A stretch of 50,835 bases of DNA from Pontiellaceae bacterium B12219 (GTDB lineage: Bacteria > Verrucomicrobiota > Kiritimatiellia > Kiritimatiellales > Pontiellaceae), in contig JARNMJ010000030.1 of assembly GCA_029432795.1 (NCBI GenBank), positions 1 to 50,835 of the forward strand. Direction: 5' to 3'. Below the pieces are notes generated by a model, which had not been told where the DNA came from, did not search any database, and was given only the letters and a program-made list of their open reading frames with translations. Below, piece after piece: positions 33,273 to 42,205 of the stretch (its first letter is position 1; each line of letters starts with the position of its first letter). Both the position numbers and the translations under genes were made by a program.

Positions 33273-34883
33273 ATGAAAACAAATAGACTCTTCAAGCTGA
33301 ATATTGAGCGTCCGCGAAATGTTAAGAACGATATTCTTTCCGGCCTGACGGTGGCACTGGCCCTGGTTCCGGAAGCTGTGGCATTTTCGTTTGTTGCAAA
33401 AGTCGATCCGGTCATCGGGCTCTATGCCGCTTTTATGATGGGGTTGATCACCGCAATCTTCGGCGGACGTCCGGGCATGATTTCCGGAGCAACGGGGGCG
33501 GTTGCTGTAATCTTTGCTCCGTTGATGATTGAATTGGCGCAACCGGGCATTCTTCCGGAAGGGGTAAGCAAAGAGAGCTATCTTTTTGCGGCCGTCATTT
33601 TGATGGGTGTCATTCAAATGCTCTTCGGTATTTTTAAGCTGGGTAAGTTTATCCGCCTGGTGCCGCATCCGGTGATGCTTGGATTTGTGAACGGGCTGGC
33701 GATCATCATTTTTAAATCGCAGTTCGAAATGTTTTATGTCGGCCACGGGGCTGAAGCGCATTTACTCCCGGCCATGGATCTGGCCTACATGGGAGTGATG
33801 ATTGCCCTGACGATGGGAATCAGTTTTTTCCTGCCCAAACTGACCAAGGCGGTTCCGGCTACACTTGCCGCCATCGTGACAGTAACCATTATTTCGATTG
33901 CGCTCCAGAAGATGGGAATTCATGAATCCCGCACCGTACTTGATTTTGTGCAGGGTATGGATCCGACCAAAGAAACCATTGCCGCCGGCTTTCCAACCTT
34001 CGGAATTCCGCAGATTCCTTTTTCCTGGGATAGTTTTATGATGATTCTTCCCTTTTCCGCGCTGGCGGCTGCCGTTGGTTTGATTGAGTCGCTGATGACG
34101 TTGACGCTGGTGGATGAAATCACGGAAACCCGTGGCCGCGGTAATAAGGAATGCAGAGGGCAGGGGCTGGCGAACATTGTAAACGGCTTCTTCGGTGGCA
34201 TGGGGGGGTGCGCCATGATCGGGCAGAGTATGATCAATATCCGCGGGGGTGGCCGAGGGCGTTTGTCGGGCATCGCTGCCGCACTTTTCCTGCTGGCCAT
34301 TCTTCTGATTGCAGCACCGCTGGTGGAAATCATCCCGCTGGCGGCACTGGTCGGTGTCATGTTTATGGTGGTGATCGGCACCTTTGAGTGGTCGAGTTTC
34401 CGTCTGGTCGGCAGCATTCCGAGAATGGACCTGTTCATTATCATTCTGGTTTCAGTTGTCACTGTGCTGCATGACCTCGCGGTGGCCGTACTCGTTGGTA
34501 TCATTGTGTCCGCGCTGGCCTTTGCCTGGGAACACGGCAAAAAGATCCATGCCAATATCATGGTCGATGAACACGGCACCAAAGTCTACAAACTGGAAAG
34601 TGCGCTCTTTTTCGGTTCGGCTCAATCCTTCAAGGATCTGTTTGATCCGCTCAATGATCCCGAGGATGTTGTGATCGATTTCCGGAAGGCGCGGGTCTAC
34701 GACCATTCCGCCATTGAAGCCATCAACAACATTACCGAGCGCTATGCTGATCAGGGTAAAAACCTGCACCTGCTCAATCTGAGCCCCGAATGTCTGGAGC
34801 TGATGGAAAAGGCCGACAATATTATTGAAGTCAGCGTGATCGATGATCTCGATTGGCACATTGCCGACAACCGATTGGGTTAG
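33273..34883 (+). CDS. SulP-family anion transporter with STAS domain
   Basis: The 536-residue membrane protein belongs to the SulP/SLC26 family (sulfate, bicarbonate or other anions). The signature region reads ALALVPEAVAFSFVAKVDP then GLYAAFMMGLITAIFGG and SGATGAVAV. About a dozen membrane helices follow up to residue 420. Residues about 430-530 form a STAS domain with DHSAIEAI as the regulatory loop. In a sulfatase-rich genome sulfate is one possible substrate, and bicarbonate is equally possible. It stands between divergent recA and a terminator. TTCCAACCTTCGGAA lies at 33991-34005. Confidence 0.9.
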   Translation: MKTNRLFKLNIERPRNVKNDILSGLTVALALVPEAVAFSFVAKVDPVIGLYAAFMMGLITAIFGGRPGMISGATGAVAVIFAPLMIELAQPGILPEGVSKESYLFAAVILMGVIQMLFGIFKLGKFIRLVPHPVMLGFVNGLAIIIFKSQFEMFYVGHGAEAHLLPAMDLAYMGVMIALTMGISFFLPKLTKAVPATLAAIVTVTIISIALQKMGIHESRTVLDFVQGMDPTKETIAAGFPTFGIPQIPFSWDSFMMILPFSALAAAVGLIESLMTLTLVDEITETRGRGNKECRGQGLANIVNGFFGGMGGCAMIGQSMINIRGGGRGRLSGIAAALFLLAILLIAAPLVEIIPLAALVGVMFMVVIGTFEWSSFRLVGSIPRMDLFIIILVSVVTVLHDLAVAVLVGIIVSALAFAWEHGKKIHANIMVDEHGTKVYKLESALFFGSAQSFKDLFDPLNDPEDVVIDFRKARVYDHSAIEAINNITERYADQGKNLHLLNLSPECLELMEKADNIIEVSVIDDLDWHIADNRLG

Positions 34884-34926
34884 CGATGCTTCGCGTTCAG
34901 TCGGAACGTCTAACGTCGGGCCTTTG

Positions 34927-34953
34927 GACCGAAAGACCTTCGGTCTGTTTTTA
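34927..34953 (+). terminator. Rho-independent terminator after the SulP gene
   Basis: GACCGAA (34927-34933) pairs with TTCGGTC (34939-34945) across five bases, followed by TGTTTTTAA. The T-run overlaps the stop codon of the convergent ppk2 gene. Confidence 0.8.
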
Positions 34954-35769
34954 ATAGATATGCGGTACGAAGTTCTGCTCTTCGTGCGGAGGGCGTTTAT
35001 AGGATCCATCGTCCGCTCGCGGAGGCAGAGTGATCGGGGGCGGCGTTAAATCCTCATAAGGAATCACACTGAGCAGATGCGAGATGCAGTTGAGGCGGGC
35101 TTTCCGTTTATCATCCGCTTCCACAACCCACCAACGTGCTTTTTCAATGTCGGTGTACTCGAACATCTCATCTTTGGCCTTGGAGTATTCCGCCCATTTT
35201 TCCCGCGATTTTAAATCCATTGGGCTTAACTTCCAGCGTTTTGTCGGGTTGTCGATTCGTGCTTCAAAGCGTTTTTCCTGCTCCTCGTCGCTGACGGAAA
35301 ACCAGTATTTAACCAGAATGATTCCTGAGCGGATAAGCATGCGTTCAAACTGAGGGCAGGATTTGAAGAATTCCTTCACCTGGGCTTCGCTGACAAATCC
35401 CATGACACGGTCAACCCCCGCGCAGTTATACCAGGAGCGGTCAAAGAGGGTGATTTCTCCGGCTGCCGGGAGTTCGGGAACGTAGCGCTGAAAATACCAT
35501 TGCGATTCCTGCCGCTCGGTCGGTTTTCCCAGAGCAACCACCCGGGCAACACGCGGATTCAGGCATTCCGTGATCCGTTTAATGACTCCGCCTTTCCCGG
35601 CGGCATCGCGCCCCTCAAACAATACAACAACTTTCAGCCCCTTGTGTTTCACCCATTCCTGAAGCTTGATCAGCTCAACCTGCAGACGGGCCAGTTCCGC
35701 TTCATAGAAGTCTTTTTTCAGCTGACCGTTGTCTTTGTAGTGTTTCCCTTTGATTTTTTTATGCGCCAC
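34951..35769 (-). CDS. ppk2: Polyphosphate kinase 2
   Basis: The 272-residue enzyme transfers phosphate between polyphosphate and nucleotides in the cytoplasm. FEGRDAAGKGGVI is the Walker A motif and FDRSWYNCAGVDRVMGF the Walker B with lid region; the length fits single-domain PPK2. SPMDLKSREKWAEYSKAKDE is a family signature. Whether it favours ADP or GDP cannot be read from the sequence. The gene is alone and ends within the SulP terminator. Confidence 0.93.
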   Translation of the reverse strand: MAHKKIKGKHYKDNGQLKKDFYEAELARLQVELIKLQEWVKHKGLKVVVLFEGRDAAGKGGVIKRITECLNPRVARVVALGKPTERQESQWYFQRYVPELPAAGEITLFDRSWYNCAGVDRVMGFVSEAQVKEFFKSCPQFERMLIRSGIILVKYWFSVSDEEQEKRFEARIDNPTKRWKLSPMDLKSREKWAEYSKAKDEMFEYTDIEKARWWVVEADDKRKARLNCISHLLSVIPYEDLTPPPITLPPRADDGSYKRPPHEEQNFVPHIY

Positions 35770-35887
35770 GTCTACCTCCGGTGAATAGCCTGTTGTTTAG
35801 AAACAAAGCTTAGAACCTGCCCTGTGATCCGTCAAATATCTAAAGGGGAAAGCTCGGCGGGCCGTGGTCCGGAGGGCACCGGTGGTG

Positions 35888-36490
35888 TTATCGGGAAACC
35901 ATGTTTTCAGACTGGAGCGTTTGAATGGCCGAATTGATAACCAGCTCCAGACCGTCCTTTTCAGAGCGGTCGTTGGTAATCTGTTTCTGGCCCAGCCAAA
36001 CCAGTTTGCGAGTGTTTACATCATATAGATTGGTTTCGAGTTCATACTCAATATATTCTTCAATTTCAGCCTGATGATATGCGTAGTTATAAAACCCGTA
36101 GTAATGCCAGTAATGATCCGGATATTGATTGACGGCCACTGCGCGAATGCGTTCTTTTTCCGAAGTCATGCGTGTCACAATGATGGAGTCGAACTGGTTG
36201 TCGGTGAGAATTTTAACAATTTCATCTTCCGTCACCAGTTCCTCGCGGCTGATATGCTGGTGCATGGAGTCGGCAGTGATTCCCAGTGCGGTTAAATTAT
36301 CCACAAACATGCTTTCGTAATATCGGCTGATCTCTGCCGTTTTTCCCACCCCCAGCACCATGGTTTTTCCAATGGGCCGGTCTATGTACTCGGGGTTGCT
36401 CCAGGAATACTCACCGCTCGTTGTGGTGCAGGCCGTTAATAGGACTGCAAGTCCGATACTCAGGATTTCACCTGCAAACTTCAGTTGCAT
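35888..36490 (-). CDS. Lipoprotein, paralogue of the neighbouring gene
   Basis: The 200-residue protein has a signal sequence and lipobox (LLTAC). After it come SWSNPEYIDRPIGKTMVLGV and a long middle part, then YELETNLYDVNTRKLVWLGQ near the end. The next gene upstream, 36513-37136, matches in order and motif, so the two arose by duplication. The ending resembles the outer half of DUF4136-type lipoproteins (ETNLYDV-LVW), but I would not assign that family. Role unknown; envelope location probable. Confidence 0.75.
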   Translation of the reverse strand: MQLKFAGEILSIGLAVLLTACTTTSGEYSWSNPEYIDRPIGKTMVLGVGKTAEISRYYESMFVDNLTALGITADSMHQHISREELVTEDEIVKILTDNQFDSIIVTRMTSEKERIRAVAVNQYPDHYWHYYGFYNYAYHQAEIEEYIEYELETNLYDVNTRKLVWLGQKQITNDRSEKDGLELVINSAIQTLQSENMVSR

Positions 36491-36512
36491 GAGTATTCCC
36501 CTTTATAAGGTT

Positions 36513-37136
36513 TCAGTTTAAGAGGCCGCGTTTTTGTAAATCATGAATGACGGTTTTGATAACCACTTTCATATTTTTCTCATCCGACCGGTCATCAAAT
36601 ACGCTTTTTCTGCCACTCCAAACGAGCTTTCCCGACTCAACATCATACACATTCGTTTCAAGTGTGTACTCCATATAGCTGTTGACCAAACCAAAATTCA
36701 TCTCACTCGCCATTATAGTATAACCCCAGTTGTAATAGCCCCAGTAGTCATCGGTATACATGGTTGGGGTATAGCCAATCGGCGCCACCTGCTGCAGTTG
36801 TGTTTCGCCCCGCATCATGGTAACGACCAGAGTTTTAATCTTATTTTCTTTCAGCAGTGAAACGAGTTGCGTCTTATCCATTTTTCCGGTGATGCCGTAA
36901 TTGGCGTGCAGCGATCCGGCCGGAACGTAGGGCAGCAGCGAGTTTACAAACAGTGTTTCATATTGCAGGCAGCGGCTTTCGCTGTTGGCCATCGCCAGCA
37001 CCGAAGTCTTACCGAATTTATAGGTTGTGTACTCGGGATTGATCCAGGATTCCAGTTTGGGCGACCTCATCTGACAGGAAGAAAGAAGAGCGGTCAGTAC
37101 GGTGACTGTGAGCAAGGTTGGCAGATATTTTTTCAT
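36513..37136 (-). CDS. Lipoprotein, paralogue of the neighbouring gene
   Basis: I take ATG 37136 (MKKYLPTLLTVTVL) as the start, because a signal sequence and lipobox (LLSSC) follow at once; the 55 upstream codons contain no such feature. The product has 207 residues: SWINPEYTTYKFGKTSVLAM near the front and YTLETNVYDVESGKLVWSG near the end, mirroring the neighbour at 35888. A tyrosine- and tryptophan-rich segment (YWGYYNWGY) replaces YWHYYGFYNYAY. The ribosome site is weak. The two genes probably act in one envelope process. Confidence 0.75.
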   Translation of the reverse strand: MKKYLPTLLTVTVLTALLSSCQMRSPKLESWINPEYTTYKFGKTSVLAMANSESRCLQYETLFVNSLLPYVPAGSLHANYGITGKMDKTQLVSLLKENKIKTLVVTMMRGETQLQQVAPIGYTPTMYTDDYWGYYNWGYTIMASEMNFGLVNSYMEYTLETNVYDVESGKLVWSGRKSVFDDRSDEKNMKVVIKTVIHDLQKRGLLN

Positions 37137-37152
37137 AATCGTGAGTTCCGCG

Positions 37153-37539
37153 TTATTGAGAGAGGGGGATATAATCGATTTCCTGAAATTCAACGACTTC
37201 TTTAAGCCAAACCTGCTGAACAAAGGCCACGTGATCCGGATGAGTATTATAAGCATCGTATGCCGCCTGATCCGGAAACTCCATAATGAGTCCGTACTCA
37301 AAAGAATTTTTCGGGCTGGTCTCTTCCAGGATCTGGAAGTTCAAAACCCCCGGAATGGAGGACAGTGCCGCGGCTTCAGAAAGAAACCGAGCTTCGGCTT
37401 CCGAACCTTTAGCATGGTTTAATTTAAAAAAGACAGAGTGGGTAATCATTTCGCGGTCCTTTACTTCCGAGGGGGGATTTGATGTGGCACAGCCTCCTAA
37501 CAGGAGGGCCATGTATGAGATGATCAATAGCTTTTTCAT
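37153..37539 (-). CDS. Dabb-domain lipoprotein
   Basis: The 128-residue protein has a lipobox, LLGGC, then a stress-responsive A/B barrel (Dabb) domain: MITHSVFFKLNHAKG, FEYGLIMEFPDQAAYDAY and HPDHVAFVQQVW. Dabb proteins are mostly small dimeric cytoplasmic barrels, so the lipoprotein signal is unusual but seen in some environmental bacteria. It is 16 bases upstream of the lipoprotein pair. Exact palindrome 37324-37338 encodes FQILE in the barrel. Confidence 0.82.
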   Translation of the reverse strand: MKKLLIISYMALLLGGCATSNPPSEVKDREMITHSVFFKLNHAKGSEAEARFLSEAAALSSIPGVLNFQILEETSPKNSFEYGLIMEFPDQAAYDAYNTHPDHVAFVQQVWLKEVVEFQEIDYIPLSQ

Positions 37540-37785
37540 TTGTTCTCAACTTTCAGTGCAATGTGAATATAAACAAAAGAATATATTCCAGGTATTGAAA
37601 AATCGCAAACCATGTTTTCCCCGAGCGTCTCGCTCCGGATGCACCCGGTTTCCCGGCAACGTTTCCGCTGTTTTAAATTGTCACTTTAAGAGTCAAATGC
37701 GTCCAATTCTGATATCGAACTACGTCTATTGTCCTAGATAAAGCGAGCTGTGTGTTAACGAATAGAATCCGGGAGGAAAAGAATA

Positions 37786-38241
37786 ATGTTGGAAGAGAAG
37801 AAGAATAAAAAACGGGGGAGCCAGGCGGGGTTCACATTGCTGGAAGTCCTGATTGCAATTGCTCTGCTCGCAGCCATTGCCGGACTGCTTGTCTCCAACC
37901 TCGACCGTATTCTTGGCGGCGGGCGCGAGGAAGTGGCACGGCTGTTCGTGGAAGAAACCCTTGAAACTCCGCTAACCGCCTATCGCGTGAATATGGGCCG
38001 TTATCCCTCCACGGAAGATGGTCTCGAAGCGCTGCTGAAAAAACCGTCGGATGAAGCCGTAAACTGGCGCGGTCCATACGTTAAGAAACTCAACCCCGAT
38101 CCCTGGGGAACACCTTATCAGTATCGGTATCCCGGAGAGCACAACGAATCCGGCTTCGACCTCTGGTCTTTAGGACCTGATGGGGTTGAAAGCGAAGACG
38201 ATATCGGAAACTGGACGGTAAGCACTTCAGAAAACGATTAA
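37786..38241 (+). CDS. gspG: Type II secretion major pseudopilin GspG
   Basis: The 151-residue protein has a 15-residue basic leader ending SQAG, then FTLLEVLIAIALLAAIAGLL, the pilin hydrophobic helix with Glu5. YPSTEDGLEALL, GPYVKKLNPDPWGTPY and DLWSLGPDG are the GspG signature with its Ca-binding loop. A GGGAGG site precedes ATG 37786. It opens the secretion operon; the 246 bases upstream contain no certain promoter. Confidence 0.95.
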   Translation: MLEEKKNKKRGSQAGFTLLEVLIAIALLAAIAGLLVSNLDRILGGGREEVARLFVEETLETPLTAYRVNMGRYPSTEDGLEALLKKPSDEAVNWRGPYVKKLNPDPWGTPYQYRYPGEHNESGFDLWSLGPDGVESEDDIGNWTVSTSEND

Positions 38242-38256
38242 CCCGAGTGAACGGCG

Positions 38257-38775
38257 ATGAGGCGTTTGCAACAAGCTGGTTTTACCGTAGTGGAGGTGTT
38301 TCTTGTAATCACTCTGCTGGCCATCGTTGCAACCCTGATGGTGGTTCCCGTGCAGCACATGGCGGAACAGGTTCAGGTGCGCCCCCTCGAGGAGACGCTG
38401 TTGAATGTTGTGCGGAAGGCGCATATGGAAGCTCGGCAAAGAAATATTCCGGTTGTTCTGCACTATGCCGGCGAAAGCAATGTGCTCGAACTGGCCACGG
38501 CCTCCGGAATCATGATCGAGGAAATTGATCTGCAGGCGGCAGCGGGGGAGGAGGATGCTGAAATCCTGCGCTTCTTCCGAATGCTTCCCGAAGATCCGAA
38601 AAATGAATCTCTGGCGTATGAAACAGAGGAAGAGAGCATTGATTCCATCGTTTTTCATCCCGCCGGAGCCTCCGCGCCGTTTGCGATTGAACTATTGCAA
38701 AAAGATATCCGCTTGGTCATGGACCCATTTTCAAGCGAACCGTTGATCCGCGAAGTCGAGGGCCACGAATCATGA
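38257..38775 (+). CDS. gspH: Type II secretion minor pseudopilin, GspH-like
   Basis: The 172-residue protein has a short leader (MRRLQQAG), then FTVVEVFLVITLLAIVATLM. The rest is a beta-rich domain with little residue identity to well-studied GspH, but the position after gspG and the helix length fit. It follows gspG by 15 bases and its stop overlaps gspI (ATGA). Confidence 0.8.
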   Translation: MRRLQQAGFTVVEVFLVITLLAIVATLMVVPVQHMAEQVQVRPLEETLLNVVRKAHMEARQRNIPVVLHYAGESNVLELATASGIMIEEIDLQAAAGEEDAEILRFFRMLPEDPKNESLAYETEEESIDSIVFHPAGASAPFAIELLQKDIRLVMDPFSSEPLIREVEGHES

Positions 38776-39281
38776 GACGTGAAGGCTTCACTTTGCCGGA
38801 AACCATTGTGGCAATGAGTCTGTTTGCCATGGCGGCCACCGTTCTTTGCCAGGCTGCACTGAATGCCAATCTGGCCCTCATGCGTCTGGAGCATAAGGAA
38901 GATGCCCATTTAAAAATGGACTGGGTGCGCGAGGAAATTCTCAGCATCACAGACCGTGCGGTCATCGAAGAAGGCGGAGAACTTGTGTTTCCTCTGCACG
39001 TTCGTAAGAAACCGCTCGACGATGAAGAGCCTGAACCGGAGGACGGGATCAGCAGTATTAAGGCCTCCTGGGAAGCAGAGATTTTTCCAACCCATGTACT
39101 CGATGTGCATCGGCTCGATATCACGGTGACTATTGAACTGGGCGAAGAATTGGCGGAGCCGCGAACAGCCTCCTACTATGTTTATCGCCCGGATTGGTAT
39201 GAAGAAACTGACGGCCGCGGCAGTCTTATGTCTGAAAAAGAAGCGGATTGGGAGCGGCAGCAGTTGCTGCGCGGAATCTAA
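38772..39281 (+). CDS. gspI: Type II secretion minor pseudopilin, GspI-like
   Basis: The 169-residue protein has the shortest leader, MRREG, then FTLPETIVAMSLFAMAATVL. The conserved Glu5 is present. An acidic middle (DDEEPEPEDG) is unusual. Its stop TAA overlaps the gspJ ATG. The I assignment rests on order and on the short leader. Confidence 0.75.
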   Translation: MRREGFTLPETIVAMSLFAMAATVLCQAALNANLALMRLEHKEDAHLKMDWVREEILSITDRAVIEEGGELVFPLHVRKKPLDDEEPEPEDGISSIKASWEAEIFPTHVLDVHRLDITVTIELGEELAEPRTASYYVYRPDWYEETDGRGSLMSEKEADWERQQLLRGI

Positions 39282-39934
39282 TGAAGAAGCGAACACACAC
39301 TTCCAATCATTGGAAAGCCGGGTTGACCTTCCTCGAACTCCTGCTGGCTGTTGCAATTTCGGGACTCATTCTGTCAGCATCGGCGCAACTGATGTTTTCC
39401 TTCGGCAATTTCTGGAAGCAGTCCGAACTGGAACCGCGTTTTGAGCATCATGTGGACGGCGTGGTTTCGTTTCTGCAATACTGCCTCGATGAATCGGAAG
39501 TGCTCTCTGCCGACCCCGTCAGTCCCTTCGGATGGAAAAAAGTGCCGGGAGTCAGCCAGAAAGGAATTCAGTTTCGCCTCACGGCACCTCCTCCGTTTTT
39601 TGTGACGGATATACGCCCGGTTCCCCAGATTGACGGATGGCTCTATTTCGACGAAGACAAAGGACTGACCATTCTCTGGCGGATTCCTGCAAAATTTACC
39701 GATGGGAAAACGGAGCTTATGCAAACTCCGGTTTCCCCCTGGGTTGAGGATTTAGAGCTGGGCTATTTTGATGCGGAAAATAATACGTGGGAGTATGAAT
39801 CTTCCGCCGACGATCAATACAAAGCTGCGCGCACCGCTCCGGGGGCCTTGCGCATTCTGTTTAATCAGGACGGACGAAAAAAAATGCGTGATCTTCGTCT
39901 GCTCCGTCACGACCGCCATGTGCTTATTTACTAA
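39281..39934 (+). CDS. gspJ: Type II secretion minor pseudopilin, GspJ-like
   Basis: The start is ATG 39281, which overlaps the gspI stop; the frame is open upstream but without a leader. The 217-residue product has a leader ending HWKAG and then LTFLELLLAVAISGLILSAS. The leader contains SNHWK, encoded by the exact palindrome at 39301-39315, so the repeat sits in the part removed on maturation. The C-terminal part is beta-rich, as in GspJ. It overlaps gspK. Confidence 0.8.
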   Translation: MKKRTHTSNHWKAGLTFLELLLAVAISGLILSASAQLMFSFGNFWKQSELEPRFEHHVDGVVSFLQYCLDESEVLSADPVSPFGWKKVPGVSQKGIQFRLTAPPPFFVTDIRPVPQIDGWLYFDEDKGLTILWRIPAKFTDGKTELMQTPVSPWVEDLELGYFDAENNTWEYESSADDQYKAARTAPGALRILFNQDGRKKMRDLRLLRHDRHVLIY

Positions 39935-41000
39935 TCCATCCAAAAAGCGCCGGGAAGGCGCCGTTCTGCTGATTGTGCTCGGAGTCATTCTGCTCGCAAG
40001 CTGGATGCTGGTGCAGATCCTCGCACGGGTCGGTGAAGAGGTGTCGGTGCGCGGTGAAGACGAACAGAACGATGCCCTGAAAACCTCCGCGTTCCAGGCA
40101 TTGGAAATCACGATGGGGGTCCTGGCGGAAATCAAGTTGCTCGATGACGGCCTCTACAGTCCCGTGCAGGGATGGGGCAATCCCTTGGGCTACGCCGGAT
40201 TTCCATCGCATGCGGCATCGAACGAACTGGAGTTTGCGGCACAGGAGAGCGGCGACATCGAGGAAATCGTTCCGTTTGCATTTCCACCCGGAATTCAGGT
40301 TACCGTGGAGCTTCGTGATGAGTCGGGGCGGTTTCCGCTTAATACGACTTCCGGCGAACGGTGGAAACTGCTGTTTGAAGAAATGGAAATTCAGTCTTCC
40401 GATGCCGCAACCCTTACAGATTGCCTTCTGGACTGGATCGATGCTGATGATGAAACCCGGTTGAACGGTGCGGAAAAAGGTACCTATCAGCGACGCGATC
40501 CCGCCTATTTACCGGCCAATGCTCCGATTGTGAATACGATGGATCTTCAATTGATTGAAGGATTCGACCGTCTGTTTTTTGATGAAGATGGTCTTCCGAA
40601 TGATCTCTATCGGACCTTTCTGGACTGCATCACGGTGCTCAATTTTGAGGGCGTGAATCTGAATGCGGCCCATCCGCTTGTGCTTGCGGTGCTGGGCGAA
40701 GAGCGCGATTTTGAACCGGAACGGATTGCTGACTACATCGCCGGTACCGATCTGGAACCCGGCACGCTGGATGACAATGTCCTGCGACCCGGGCTTGATG
40801 ATCCCGACCTGCCGACGAACAACGAAGGCGAGGCGCTCGATTTGAGCACAACCAGCCGTTTTATAACGGTATACATCACGGCGATGTCCGCCGGTACGGT
40901 GTTTAATCTTTCCGCGCGTCTCGATACCGAGACGCCGTCCGAACATCATATCTATCCAATGACCATTCTGGATTTGCAAACGAAAGGCTCAACCTTGTGA
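39918..41000 (+). CDS. gspK: Type II secretion minor pseudopilin GspK
   Basis: I use ATG 39918 (MCLFTNPSKKRREG), which overlaps the gspJ end by 17 bases, in place of the upstream ATG at 39768 whose extra 50 residues have no leader character. The leader is followed by AVLLIVLGVILLASWMLVQI. The 360-residue product has RDESGRFPLN, the GspK marker, and LLDWIDADD. GspK normally lacks Glu5, as here. Palindrome 40092-40106 encodes FQALE. It ends GTGA with gspL. Confidence 0.9.
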   Translation: MCLFTNPSKKRREGAVLLIVLGVILLASWMLVQILARVGEEVSVRGEDEQNDALKTSAFQALEITMGVLAEIKLLDDGLYSPVQGWGNPLGYAGFPSHAASNELEFAAQESGDIEEIVPFAFPPGIQVTVELRDESGRFPLNTTSGERWKLLFEEMEIQSSDAATLTDCLLDWIDADDETRLNGAEKGTYQRRDPAYLPANAPIVNTMDLQLIEGFDRLFFDEDGLPNDLYRTFLDCITVLNFEGVNLNAAHPLVLAVLGEERDFEPERIADYIAGTDLEPGTLDDNVLRPGLDDPDLPTNNEGEALDLSTTSRFITVYITAMSAGTVFNLSARLDTETPSEHHIYPMTILDLQTKGSTL

Positions 41001-42205
41001 CCGGGGAATTAGTTAAAACAGAATATAAAGCGAGCGGTTTAGTGACCGCCGATCCGGTGCGTTTAGTCGCTTCGGCACGGTTTATTGTGGAGACGCTGGA
41101 GCTGCCGCCCGGCATTTCGCCACGCGATACACAGGGTTTTCTTGAAGGTGAAGTGGAAGAACGCTCGCTCTTTCCGCTGGAATCGACCTCCTGGGGCTAT
41201 ATGGAAAACCGCCGAAAGGGGGCCAATGCTTCCATCCTGCTGTATTCGGCCTTCCGGGAACAGGTGAACGGAGAAAGTGATCCGCATTATGCCCAGCGCC
41301 ATGCGGTGCTGCCCGGTTTTGCCGCGTTGGTCGGTCGGGCGTGGCGGAAAACAACCTGGATTTTTCTGCAGGAAACTGAATGCCTTACGCTTCTTCGTTT
41401 TCCTGCGCGTTCTGAAATTCCGGATCGCGTGCGCAGTCTGTATGGAACGAATCTGGAAGAAGATCCTGCAGCCGCCTGGATCTTGCGCGACACGTTGCTG
41501 AAGGGCGTGGAGGTGCAGGAGGATGAGTGCATCGAAGAAGGACTCGTGCGGTGCAGTAAACCTTCCAATGATCGGAAAGGCGGAGTGATTTTCCCGCTCG
41601 AACGGTGTCGCGCTCCCGGCGAAGAATGGAAGCGCTTCGGTACGGGAAAAATAAGTTCAGAGGCTGCACTTCGGGCGGCAGATGTTCGCGATCCGCATTT
41701 TCTGAACAAGCTTAGGAATCGGCGGAGGGCAGCCCGGCAACTGAATACGTTCCTCCGTCTGGCCGCCGTATTATTGATCGGACTGTCCTTTTTTCAATTT
41801 CGCTACATTCAGTTAAAGAAGAAAACGGCGCGGCTTTCGGATCAGGTTTCCGCACAGCGTCCAGTTGTTTCGGCGCTGCAGCAACAGGAAGCGCTGGCAA
41901 AATCAGCCGGCCGGTTTGCTGACCCGCCGCTGGAAATTTTTGCGTGGCTGACAGCGGTGAATGATATACGCCCGGAAAATATATCCTTTTTGAGCACCTA
42001 TGCCGACCGCGATGGAAACCTCGGTTTTTCCGGAGAAGCTCCGAGTGTGGCGGACGTGAATAAATTCAAAGAAGGACTGAATCAGACGAACCGCTTCAGC
42101 CAGGTTGAGGTGAAAGAAATCAACAGTGCAAAACGCGGCGTTAAATTCAGCATACAGGTCAAGATGAATACAGACGTCCAGCCGCTGGAAGGAGGCGATG
42201 CATAA
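40997..42205 (+). CDS. gspL: Type II secretion inner-membrane platform protein, GspL/PilN-like
   Basis: The start is GTG 40997, overlapping the gspK stop. The 402-residue protein has a cytoplasmic half without a clear ATP site, one membrane segment around residues 250-270 (RLAAVLLIGLSFFQF), and a periplasmic domain. Such a layout fits GspL, or a PilM-PilN fusion. Its position before a GspM-like gene supports that. TTCCAATGATCGGAA lies at 41563-41577. Confidence 0.75.
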   Translation: MTGELVKTEYKASGLVTADPVRLVASARFIVETLELPPGISPRDTQGFLEGEVEERSLFPLESTSWGYMENRRKGANASILLYSAFREQVNGESDPHYAQRHAVLPGFAALVGRAWRKTTWIFLQETECLTLLRFPARSEIPDRVRSLYGTNLEEDPAAAWILRDTLLKGVEVQEDECIEEGLVRCSKPSNDRKGGVIFPLERCRAPGEEWKRFGTGKISSEAALRAADVRDPHFLNKLRNRRRAARQLNTFLRLAAVLLIGLSFFQFRYIQLKKKTARLSDQVSAQRPVVSALQQQEALAKSAGRFADPPLEIFAWLTAVNDIRPENISFLSTYADRDGNLGFSGEAPSVADVNKFKEGLNQTNRFSQVEVKEINSAKRGVKFSIQVKMNTDVQPLEGGDA

